Source: Amanita rubescens (taxonomy: Eukaryota > Basidiomycota > Agaricomycetes > Agaricales > Amanitaceae). From it: 64,000 nt of DNA. Position 1 is the stretch's first letter. Every line of letters begins with the position of its first letter. The DNA lies in the NCBI GenBank assembly GCA_015039365.1, contig WION01000004.1, forward strand, positions 1 to 64,000. Direction: 5' to 3'. Below the pieces are notes generated by a model. It had not been told where the DNA came from and made no database searches. It saw only the letters and a list, made by a program, of their open reading frames with translations. A program made the translations under genes and the position numbers. This document shows, one piece after another, positions 45,401 through 55,191 of this stretch.

Positions 45401-46585
45401 GTAGTCCCTCGATTGCCGATGAAATCAAGGGCGACTTCTCGATCTTGAATAACAAAGCCGTCGTCAATACAAGGCTTCAGCATCTCGAGCATTTGGGCAT
45501 CCTGCATGTCGTAACATATATGTTCCAAGATATCTCGATCTGAGATAACACCAAGTGCACGAAATACAACCCAGATTGGAATATCTACTTTGATGTAGGG
45601 GATCGTAGCCTTTATGACGTTCCCAAGCTAAGGACAGATTAGGAAAACTTACACAATAATATTTATACAACTCACCTGAGCGTTCTTGATTTCGGTGGAA
45701 CATCTTCACTTGGAATTGGCTTATTGTCTTGCCTCCCTTCTCCACGGCACTGCGTATTTCAGCCAGAAAATTAATGGGAGAAGGTTGCGCCTTGGCAAAG
45801 ACATAAACGTGATTCGTAGCCATCCTCTCTTGCGCAATAAGGACTTTTTCAGAGCCGTTAATAATAAAGTATCCTCCGGAATCGTAGGGACATTCGTTTA
45901 GATCGTACAAGTCTTGGTCTTGCAGACCACGTAAAATGCAGAACGTCGATCTCAACATAATGGGCACCTATATATTTGAGAACCACAATTACTTGACGAG
46001 GAGTGAGTAAGCGCACCTTCCCAATCCAAACTTTTGTCGAGTCCTCCGGACTGTCTTCATGTTCGGCAACCCACTGCATGTCCCCACCTGTATCTGGATC
46101 CTCCCGTCCTACCAACACCCTTTTACGCATTTCGATATACAACGGGGCAGAATACGTAAGGTTTCGGAGTCGCGCTTCCTGGGGGAAAACAGGTACGACG
46201 GAACCATCGGCCTCCGTGACTGTTGGCCGTGAAAGATAGATCTGGCCAAATTTTATTTCATATCGGCGCGCCATATCCCCTTGATGACCTGAATGCTGGT
46301 CGGCTTGATCAAGGATAAGGTCAGAATTCTCGTCGACGAGTTCTTGCATGGTATTTTGTACGAATTCATCAAAAGAGTCGAGTTGCTGTCGCACGAGACC
46401 TTTTTGCTCAAAGAAGCTGGATATTACCTGTCCAGCAATCTTCCTGAGTGATTTCCTCATATACATCCCCATCCTCTTCCATTCCGAAGTTTCGGGTCTT
46501 CATAGTAAGGGTCCTGCGCAGCATCGAAATCTAAAAGAGTTGAACGCGCTTAATCACAGTCATGCAGATCAATACCTTGACTCAT
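42451..46585 (-). CDS. RPB2: RNA polymerase II second-largest subunit
   Basis: Single-copy core subunit of Pol II. Exon 1 (start 46585) codes only MSQ plus one base, followed by [11 protein letters not shown] after an intron. Signature blocks are [96 protein letters not shown] and [20 protein letters not shown]. The C-terminal zinc site VCDICG and CRACKN sits on small exons at 42,640-42,840, and the end [14 protein letters not shown] stops at 42453-42451. Frame changes that no intron explains occur near 46,430, 45,300-45,309, 45,196-45,197 and 44,750; since the gene is essential these are almost surely sequence errors. RPB2 is a standard fungal phylogenetic marker, so this stretch could place the species. 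It also belongs to the conserved A-locus neighbourhood. Confidence 0.96.
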
Positions 46586-46776
46586 TGTACGGATACGATG
46601 TCACCTTAACCGCTACAAACCGTAAATTCAAACAATTCCACTCTCTTGTTCAACAAGTCCAGTAATGTGGCCAAAGACTAGAGGCTCCCACTCGCAACGA
46701 GCGTATAAGCGAGAGTAGTGTTTATACTTGTTTGACTGAAATTGGAAAATATAAATTCTTGTAAATAATGGATCTC

Positions 46777-47910
46777 CTACACAGACTCGTCGGACTCGGC
46801 CAATAACTTGTTCATTTTCTTCATCGCACTTTCTGCGTAACCTCCCTGTTTTTCCTTGAGTAGCAATAAAGAATTGTACAGGATGCCTTACCCCGAAAAG
46901 TACAGTATGGTTCAGGTAATGGTATAGCTCGTACAGGTCGCATCGCAACTCGTATTCATTGACTGGGTCCGTTTTGGGGAAATACTCGTGGTACGTGTCG
47001 AAGAACGACTGTGGAATCCCGCCGAATATTCTTCCAATTGCTAGACTTTATAGTGGTCTTGGTAATGAGTTACGAACCGTACACCGTCACTCACTCGGCT
47101 TCGTTATGTCCAAAATATGATGATGGATCAAAAATGAACGGTTCTCCCGTGCTCCGATCCTGGCCAACATTCCCACTCTACGTTACACAAGTCAGCGATC
47201 GACAGCGATTTTCTTGGAAATTACGATGTACCCATAGATCGCCATGTAGGAGCACCGGTTCAATTTCAAGTCGCCCTTGAATGATATTCAGCTGCTGGAC
47301 AGTAGCATTTTCCGTTGCATACCAAGCAACTTTGGAACCTACTCTTATGTAGCGATTAGCTACGGGGTGCAATATATTCAATCTATTCGCTTACTTTGAT
47401 CTGATATCTTCACCTTTTCGGCATAATTCATTGTAACAATCTCTAGCCTTCAGTTGGTTCAACAAGTTAACCAACAGGGCGCTGAAGCATTCCCCCCAGC
47501 TTTGATGCCAGCCGTTTGGCTGCCTCGTAGCACCGCAAAACGTCGGAACATCAAAGCCAAATCCTTTGGTACTCTTATACGCATGCAACTCGGTCGCAAG
47601 CCTCTTGCCCAACTGAATGGCAGTTTTGTCTATAAGATAGCCAAACTCCTTGTACTCGGATATCATGTACGGACCTTCCATCGTCCAAGCTTCCCTCCAA
47701 TATGACCCTTGGAGCTAGACCTGGCGAGGCGGCTGTTATTTCTTTCAATGATGTAGCCTCACCAGTGTACTGCTCTTTTTCGTTCTTGGCACCTATCTTA
47801 ACGTAGTAGACGTTACCCGCTGATGATCTGACTTTAGGCAGAGTGCCCTCGAAATCGGCATCTGGTTCGATGCGCTTCAAGATACCAAGCAGATCGCCAG
47901 AAACTGGCAT
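46777..47910 (-). CDS. Fructosamine/ketosamine 3-kinase family protein
   Basis: The start at 47910 gives MPVSGDLLGILKRIEPDADF, then the ATP-site strand NVYYVKIGAKNEKEQYTGEA and SLKEITAASPGLAPRVILEG. After an intron come MISEYKEFGYLIDKTAIQLG, KRLATELHAYKSTKGFGFDV and PTFCGATRQPNGWHQSWGEC, then the catalytic HGDLW in EIEPVLLHGDLW, and a C-terminal helix YELYHYLNHTVLFG joined to YAESAMKKMNKLLAESDESV with stop at 46779-46777. Family knowledge: these kinases phosphorylate ketoamine adducts on glycated proteins so that they decompose, a repair reaction in the cytosol. It follows RPB2's promoter region, 191 bp upstream of the RPB2 start codon, on the same strand. Confidence 0.88.
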
Positions 47911-48051
47911 GTTGCGGTTGAAGTACTTTAATAGATGAAGTCACGGGTACACGAAGGTTTTGTCAAAACTGTGTCAGCCCCACACAAGGAATTTAATTAT
48001 TCAGTCTTAACTTCGTGGGGTATTACAATACGCTAAGTGCTATCAGGGTGA

Positions 48052-50026
48052 TTAATGTTGACTACGTTTGAGCCGGCACGAGGGCCCTATAAAGATCACA
48101 AACTGAATCAATGGTATTGCTAGCGATAAAAGCCCAGCAAACACCACGTAAGTCCAACCAGTGCCGATCTTGTTAATCATGAGCTGAACGACGGACACGA
48201 ATACGGCGCCGGATGTGCATCGGACAAGATTACTCTGTATAAGCCCAATCTGTCTCAGCACGGAAGATACACTGGTAGGGCATGCAAGACTTACGCAAGC
48301 TGTAATAGATGAACCCTGTGCAGGAACAAGGTCGATCATTAAAGTCGAAGTGGAGTTCATCACCACAATAGCCATATATGACACTGTTGTTGATTGCCAT
48401 CAAATGACACCATAAACATATCTGATGCACTCACTGACGAACTGGAGTATTAGTGGTCCTGCGATAATGCTTTTCTTTTCAAGACACCAGCCATACCCAG
48501 CACACACAATCACATATACCACAAGTAGAAAAGGGAGTAGTCGCAGTCTCGCCTATTTCTTTGTCAACATGTTGGACCGATAATTATACGCCATGCGGAT
48601 CACCTTTTCTAGTGGAAACATGTTATCCCTCGTCACCTGTTCTTCTGAATCATGTTTTTCATTTCCAACGGCGGCCTGACTAATTGCCTTTCGCTTGAAG
48701 GTTTGATACTCCCAATCCAACATTTTTCCCATCGTAAAACTGCCGACGATCATGCCGCCTCCGCTAGACAAAAAGCAGAGACCAATTGTCGTCTCGTTTA
48801 AAAATGGATAAGCTTCTTGGAAGAGCGTCGATATCGTAGCCAATACAACATAATAAGATGAATTAATTATGGCATTGACGGCCAGGAGGCCGAGGATGTC
48901 GGCGTGCATAAAAAGGCGCAATGGATTATGCTTGACTCTCGTTGGCCGTTGAATCATGTCTACGCGGTCACGGTCGCGGCCGATGAGAGAAATAACTGGA
49001 CGGTAAAGCACAGGTGGGGTTATGCTACCATCATCGACAATTGCTCGCAACGTCTCTGGAAGGAATCTGAAAAGAAAGTCACGTTTAAAATCATTAATAG
49101 GCACTCGGCGTACAAGATCATTACAATGAGACAGGTGGTGGCAGCAATGCACAAAAACCAAAAGATAGATCTAACGATCAATGAGAATATATTCCTCATG
49201 CTGGCCTAATAACCTTACCTCCAGCCGAGATAGTTCGAGAGAACACCTCCCAAAACAGGTCCAATTGCAGGTCCCACCTGACAAGGGAAAAATTAAGCCG
49301 CGCTACAAAATGTCAGGTAAATCTAGTACCATTGGTCCAAGAGTGAACAGGCCAAAAAAGCCGCCACGTTCTTCACGAGTTGATATGTCGCCAATGACAC
49401 CAGCACCTGTATGGGCAGACATAAAATCGATGGTTTCCGGATTAAGTCCTTTCGTTTACCTAGAGCGATGGTGCTCGCTGAGCCAGCAGCTTGACAGCAA
49501 CGGAGAAGAACAAGAAGCCAATAGGCGGACGTAGGCACCAGAGCCAAGCCAACACACGACAAGGCCAAGACTAGCAGGCAAGCCAGAAATATCAACCTTC
49601 GCCCATATATATCTGACAAGGTGCCCCAAATCATAGGTGCTGTTGTCCATTAGTTACATAGACTTGGAGCGGCGCTTGCCCATACCTACTCCTTGAAATA
49701 CCATATACACAGTTACCTATCAACAAACGGATCTGATTTAATATGCCACAGGAACGGGGACTTGTTTGACGTACAGTCACGTTGATCAATTCAGTAGATT
49801 TATGAAATGCGATTGCGATTTCTGGGATGGCGGGGAGATAGATATTCGCTGTTAGTGGACTGTTGAAAATACGTAAGCATCCAGATGCACTGACACATCT
49901 GATATCAGGTCGTGCTTGCCTGAAAAGGCCCGCAAGTGCGGTCAGAGAGACGATAAACCACTTCTCGTTTCGCGTATATATACTGTACGATTTCGGAGAG
50001 GCAACAGCAGTATTTTCTCGTTCCAT
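48052..50026 (-). CDS. MFS drug:H+ antiporter (DHA1) transporter
   Basis: Start at 50026 (MERENTAVASPKSYSIYTRN), followed by KWFIVSLTALAGLFSPLTAN and IYLPAIPEIAIAFHKSTELI, the DHA1 helix 1-2 region. The motif A-like loop reads APMIWGTLSDIYGRRLIFLA, and the helix 5 region GPMVGPAIGPVLGG matches drug-antiporter motif C. A large central loop with basic residues separates the halves, and later helices include IGLCFLSSGGGMIVGSFTMG and MNSTSTLMIDLVPAQGSSIT. The end at 48052 reads FIGPSCRLKRSQH. Family knowledge: close relatives (Qdr/Aqr1-like) export organic acids, polyamines or drugs at the plasma membrane. Substrate cannot be told. About seven exons are implied, and the 48,390-48,600 junctions are approximate. 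Confidence 0.87.
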
Positions 50027-50401
50027 ATCCTGCGGCGCTGAGAGAAGAGTATCAATATTTAAATAGTAATGATTAGGTAGAGAATCATATTCACATCACT
50101 ATTTCCAAGTCCTGGTTTGGTCCAGCTGCTCCGTGCTCGTCTTTCGACATTTGGACTTTCTGCTTGGGTGATTTCTCGTTAACAATGTCAAGGACGACGG
50201 GGAGCACACTGCTCTCGCCAGATCACTTTTATAGATTCTTTCGGATGGGCAACCGGTTTCGAAGTCATAAAGTTTAAGTCAAGTCCCCGCATACTTGTCT
50301 TGATCCCGTGGGAGAATGCGTAATATCTGATAGCGTGAGCACGGCTGTCAGACCGATGTCACCTGGATGAAGGAGTATGACATTTTGCAGGCTAGCTTGA
50401 A
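50027..50401. other. Intergenic region upstream of the MFS gene
   Basis: This 375 bp carries the promoter of the MFS gene (minus strand) and the 3' flank of the COQ11-like gene, also on the minus strand and ending at 50402. I see no coding frame, RNA gene or repeat in it. Confidence 0.4.
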
Positions 50402-51580
50402 CTAAAGATACATGGGAAGCACTTCATGAACTGAGGTTAAAGATCCTAAGGAGGCATCTTCGAACAGCTGACCCAACGTGATGTGATTTTCAGGCAACGG
50501 CTCAGGCACAACATTGTCCATTGTTAATTGCTTCAGCTGCGAATTAATTAGCATCAGAGCTAGACTCAACGGCAAAATTTGCCCTTGCCTGGTCTCTAGG
50601 TTACAGTGAATAAATTTGCAGGCAATCTTTCCATGACCACACCCTGCAACATGCCGATTAAAAGGGGTAGTGAAATGATTGGTCTTGAACGTCGGTTGTA
50701 TTTTAAGACTAGCTCCATAATTTCTCTAAATGTGAAAACTGTTCAGGCACCAGTGTCATTAATTCGTATGGGTATGGCATATCAGAGCACATCTCACCTT
50801 CTGGTCCACCTGCTTCGATAATTTTACCACGATACGGGTCTTTGCTTTTGCCGTCATATCGCGTGATAACCTCTACGGCTCTTGCTACGTCGTGTACGAA
50901 GACTGGCTGAAAACGAGACTTCCCACCAGCAAACACCGGCAAGAACGGGAGAAATCGAGATAATCGCGAGAATTTCTGCCAAAGATAGTTCAGTTATGAA
51001 AAGTAACTGGATGTGTTAGAGGTACAACATTAAAAAAATCATCATCGGGTCCGAAGACCAGGCTGGGTCTGATGACGGTGGCGTCAGGGCAAAATTGGAA
51101 CACCGCTTTCTCAGCCAATCCTTTCGTGCGCATATACGGAATATTGCTGTTAGCATTGGCGCCTATGGCACTGATATGGACAAGTTTTGCGTTAATCGCC
51201 TTTGCTGCTCGAGCGACGTTTTCTGCTCCCTTCCATTGAACCTTATCAAATTCATCCGGCGTGCCCGCAAGCAAGCCAACAAGGGAAACAATAACCTTGG
51301 CATCCTGAAAGGTGGGAAGCAGAGTCTCCGGTTTCGTGATGTCAAGCTGTACAGGTGGAAGCAATTGTGAAGGCGGGATGGATTGCAAGCAGGGTGGAAT
51401 GCGTCTTTTCAGGGTGCCTCGAAGATACTTGAATAAGGCGAGGGGGGGAACCTTTGCTGATGGCGCGAGCAATGTTTCTACCTGTGATACATGTAATGAC
51501 TTGAAGCCTTGTGTACTGGCGTAGGTGAGGTTATACTCACCCAGGAAGCCTGCACCACACAGCACTACTTTGTGAGCCAT
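50402..51580 (-). CDS. NAD(P)-binding short-chain epimerase-like protein (COQ11/NDUFA9 type)
   Basis: The start at 51580 gives MAHKVVLCGAGFLG with the Rossmann glycine motif; an intron then joins to RNIARAI. Further segments are PPVQLDITKPETLLPTFQDA, KVIVSLVGLLAGTPDEFDKV, NARKLV-type YxxxK region with NIPYMRTKGLAEKAVFQF, and VIRPSLVFGPDDDFFN, typical of atypical SDR proteins in mitochondria. The last exons read VFTFREIMELVLKYNRRSRP, then MDNVVPEPLPENHITLGQLF and end SVHEVLPMYL with stop at 50404-50402. One frame change near 51,340-51,365 is not explained by an intron. Family knowledge: such proteins act either in complex I (NDUFA9) or in coenzyme Q metabolism (yeast Coq11). I cannot separate the two by eye. 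Confidence 0.75.
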
Positions 51581-51624
51581 GGTGGGGGAGCTGCTGTTTT
51601 CAGGCCTATGACGTATGCGTCTAA

Positions 51625-53320
51625 TCAACCATCTGATTCAACATTGCCAACTATAACTACACCTTCCTCAGCTGCCGCCCGTTTCGCTCGCTTTCCCTTC
51701 CTTACTCCCTTCGATGCGCCCGGCTCTGTATGGCTATCTTTCGTAATATCGTCTGTAGTACATTGTTCTGCTCTCGCCGTTGGCCTTGGAGTAGGTGCGC
51801 GAATTTCGGGCACAGGTCCTGAGAAATCTTTTCCCGTCATCCGAGACAACGTTTGCATATCTACTGCTTGTTTAGCCCTGGAGATAAGATGTATCTTGGG
51901 ACTCACCAACTGGTGTCCGGTTATTCAGGCAATAGTTTATTCTTGCCGGATTCTTCTTATCTTCGATTTTGAACTTGTTCTTGCAAGACTTCCTATCACG
52001 GCCAGGTAATACATAAGCAATAAGTTCATAGTTTTCTCCATATTGAGACAGTGCCTGTCAACCGTTCAGCGTCGGACAAAAAAGGCCAGTCACAGGATAC
52101 CTACATCATAAAACCGCTCTGTCTCCTCAGCGCTCCAACGTGAGCCTCTGAATCTCCTAGAATATGTCGCAGAATTCACAAACTTTGTCGTGTCTGACTC
52201 AACGACATGTGTGTAATCCCGAGTGTCCTCTACTTCCGCACGGTCGACTACAAGCGACTCTTCATCGACGATGGTTTCTCCGTTTGGCCCAATACGAACT
52301 TGAACATTAAATCGCCTGGTAGTTAAGCCTTGCGAGTAATCAAAGTTGCCCTCGTTTTCATCGGCATTGGGCACGTCTGCGGTGGTTTGCTCTTCTTGTT
52401 CATCAGCGCCGTCCGTGCCTTTGGTTGCCTCAGCACCATGATTTTCATGTTCAGCTTCGTTCTCTCTGCCGTATTTCTTCAGCTCCATCAATGTCCTCAT
52501 ACGTGCCCTTTTTTCCTTATTCCTTGTTCTCCAGGCAGCGTGATTCGATAATATCTCTGCAGCCTTGCTGCTTACGCGCCCTTGACCAGTGTCATCACAA
52601 AGGGCAGCCATGGTTACCACTGTAGGATCAAGTTCCTCTCCAGGATCAGCGTTGGGATCATATGGAGGCAAAGAGGGCCCTCGTGAACGACGTCCCGACG
52701 ATGGTTTCCTGGTTCGTTTCGTTTTCACCGTTTCGGCATCGGCATCATTATGCTCAGTAGTCCTAGAGACTCTGGGCCTTTTAATTGCCCTCTGGGGTCT
52801 TTCGACAGGCTGTTCTATGTGTTCAGAGGTTGACTGTTCGATGGTGACAGATGACACAGCATCTGGGATCGGAGGTTGTGCGGTGGTGTTCGGTCCTGGT
52901 ACGACGATTGGTATCGACGTACTCAGGTTAGATTGTTGTTGCTGTTGGGAAGCTCTATGTGGCACAGCAATGGGGGTAGGCTGAACAAAAGAGGGAACGG
53001 GTTCACTAGCTTTCTGACTGGTCGTAAGCACTGGGGGTGAAGATGTACTCTGCACAGGCTGCTCTCGTGGTATAATTAGAGGAGTCTGAGTATCGTGACT
53101 TATGTGCTCGTGCGATTGGGACGTGAAAGGCGGGGCCTTTGTTGGTGCTGGTGCTGGACGCGTAGGAGCATCGTGGGGTTGAGAGCGTGGGGCAGCAGAG
53201 GGTCCACGCGCACGGGGATGAACAACAGGACGAAATACTGCACCTCCTTTTTCTGAATTTATGATGATGAACAGTTGGTGTGCACGACAAAGGGAATGAC
53301 TCACGGACTCTGCTGGTCAT
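51625..53320 (-). CDS. BDP1: Transcription factor TFIIIB subunit B'' (BDP1)
   Basis: BDP1 completes TFIIIB on RNA polymerase III promoters. A tiny first exon (start 53320, MTSRV plus one base) is followed by an intron and the large exon beginning KGGAVFRPVVHPRARGPSAA. A long Pro/Ser/Gln-rich disordered half follows, then basic stretches (VKTKRTRKPSSGRRSRG) and the conserved lead-in VRIGPNGETIVDEESLVVDR. The SANT domain starts RRFRGSRWSAEETERFYD, continues after an intron with ALSQYGENYELIAYVLPGRD and RKSCKNKFKIEDKKNPARIN, and a basic acidic tail ends GVVIVGNVESDG at 51625. The SANT sequence is diagnostic. It is convergent with nothing nearby: the COQ11-like gene starts only 44 bp beyond its stop on the same strand. 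Confidence 0.93.
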
Positions 53321-53396
53321 TGGAAAAAGCGTCTCATTTATCCGAGATTAGATACCAGTCGGTTGCGTGACACAAGTGTAAATATAAACATACTTC

Positions 53397-55168
53397 ATGA
53401 CCAAACCAAACCCTCCTCTCAATATCGACCTGCCAGTGGGCACTAAACTAGGCTGGGAGCTTGAAAATACCGTGGAAAGCGAATCGCTTCACTCAATAGC
53501 AGACAGGTATGCACATCATTTTGTTTTTTTCTTCCTTACGAACCAATTCATTTTTCCAGCGCCGTTCTAGTCCGATCACTTAGACAGTCGCGCGAACGGT
53601 GGCTCCTTTCGACTTTTCCAAAATTCTCGAGCAAAGCTCGGCCAAGCAAGTCGAATGAGGGCCCTCCTCCCCCTCCGCCGCACACAATCCAGACACGTGG
53701 GCGCTGTGATATTGAAATAGGCCCTCACGTATTTACGGACACTGTCTTTTATGAAGTCCACTACTTGTCGACGCAGCTTTCCGTACCATCTTCTTCCAAC
53801 ACTCGCCCCTATCAAAATTCTTGGAAAGCAGTTACGCCTTACGGCAGTTCCTACCTTCAAAGCACGCCCGTCGCACCTGCTGCAACGGCAGCTGCTCTAC
53901 CAGCTCTTTCAAAACCTTCGATAGACTCTTCAGCCCTCGCAACGGTTTCGCCGGCTTTGATAAATCAAGGTCAACTCGGCTGCTTCATCCAACCCAATAC
54001 TAGCCAACCTTCTTCAGGTGGCTGCCGGAGGTCACGCTACAGATGATCAGCTCAGGACGCTCGGCCTCTTGATACAATCTTTGGCATCTCGGGATTCTGT
54101 GGCTAGTTCAGCCTCACAACCACCACCAAGTTCCAGTCTTCCTTCATCTCTATTTGTTACTCAACCTCCTATCAAACCATTTGATGTCGTAGTAGAATTT
54201 CGTGAAATGCCAAATGAACGCTGGTTATTCCCAAGGGGACCTACGGTGTGCGAAAGAATCCTGGACAATGTGACGACTGGTGCTGCATACGATATTGTCC
54301 TCACTACCCGTATACCATTCGCGAAAGCTGCTGAGGCAACGACCTCCTCAACGCCCGCAACGACTGAACAACCAGCAACTGAAAGCCAACCACCGCCAGA
54401 GAAAACTCCGCAAGCAGTGAAAATGACTCTTAAAAAGGCACCTTTTACTGTTTGGGATACCTTGTACAGATGGGTCGGTGGCGAGCAAGAGATGGCCAAA
54501 CATAGAGAGTACTTGCAGAACCTTGTGGGTAAATTTTCCCGTTGCGTTCATACTGCCCTTAACCATGGCACACAGCAAGGCCCTAAACGAGCTTATCTTG
54601 GTTACCAACTACTGGATGGATCGCTTCTTGCGCAACTCCAAGCGGTGAGTACCTGCCACAATGGTATGCACATGCATTCATCCTGCCGATAAAGGTCTCC
54701 AAAAATGTATATCCTATGAGATTGTTGAAACCAGGGCAACACTCCACTCGTTCCTCAAAGAAGCGATCAGCGCCTCGGAAAGAGCCAGAGCATTCTTCTA
54801 AACCGGGCGATGAGAAGCCAAGCGCGAAGCAACGTCGCCGCACTCAGCCCGTGAAACGCACACCGACTCAGATATTATGCCAAGCATGTGGAAGCACGGA
54901 CGTCCCGCTGATTCACGGAGGTCGTGAGTATCCAATACGAATGTTGCGTTAACTCATATTCATATGCCTCAAAGGCTATTGTCGACCATGCGTCGACTCG
55001 GGCAGAGCAAACCTTGGCGAAATCCAAGGTTCTTCGAACGCACCACCAGCATCCACGCAAGTCGGATCTGCTAAACCTCCTGTCTTTATTCACTCCCCTT
55101 ACAGTGCTCAAGCACAGAGTACCAATACGTTGCAATCTACCGACAATGTGACCCAAGATAACAAATAG
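53397..55168 (+). CDS. Uncharacterised protein with C-terminal four-Cys zinc cluster
   Basis: The start at 53397 gives MTKPNPPLNIDLPVGTKLGW; after an intron the reading continues SAVLVRSLRQSRERWLLSTF. The middle is Pro/Ser/Ala-rich. A conserved-looking block is DVVVEFREMPNERWLFPRGP, then PFTVWDTLYRWVGGEQEMAK and YLGYQLLDGSLLAQLQAVS. A basic region with KQRRRTQPVKRTPTQ leads to a cysteine pair, LCQACGSTDVPLIHGG, and after an intron a second pair, YCRPCVDSGR, together a CxxC-CxxC zinc site. The end reads NVTQDNK with stop at 55166-55168. I do not recognise the family; nuclear location is plausible from the basic region. One missing base near 53,970 explains a frame change. It is divergent from BDP1 with 76 bp between starts. 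Confidence 0.7.
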
Positions 55169-55191
55169 CCCATGTAACCATGCAATAATGA

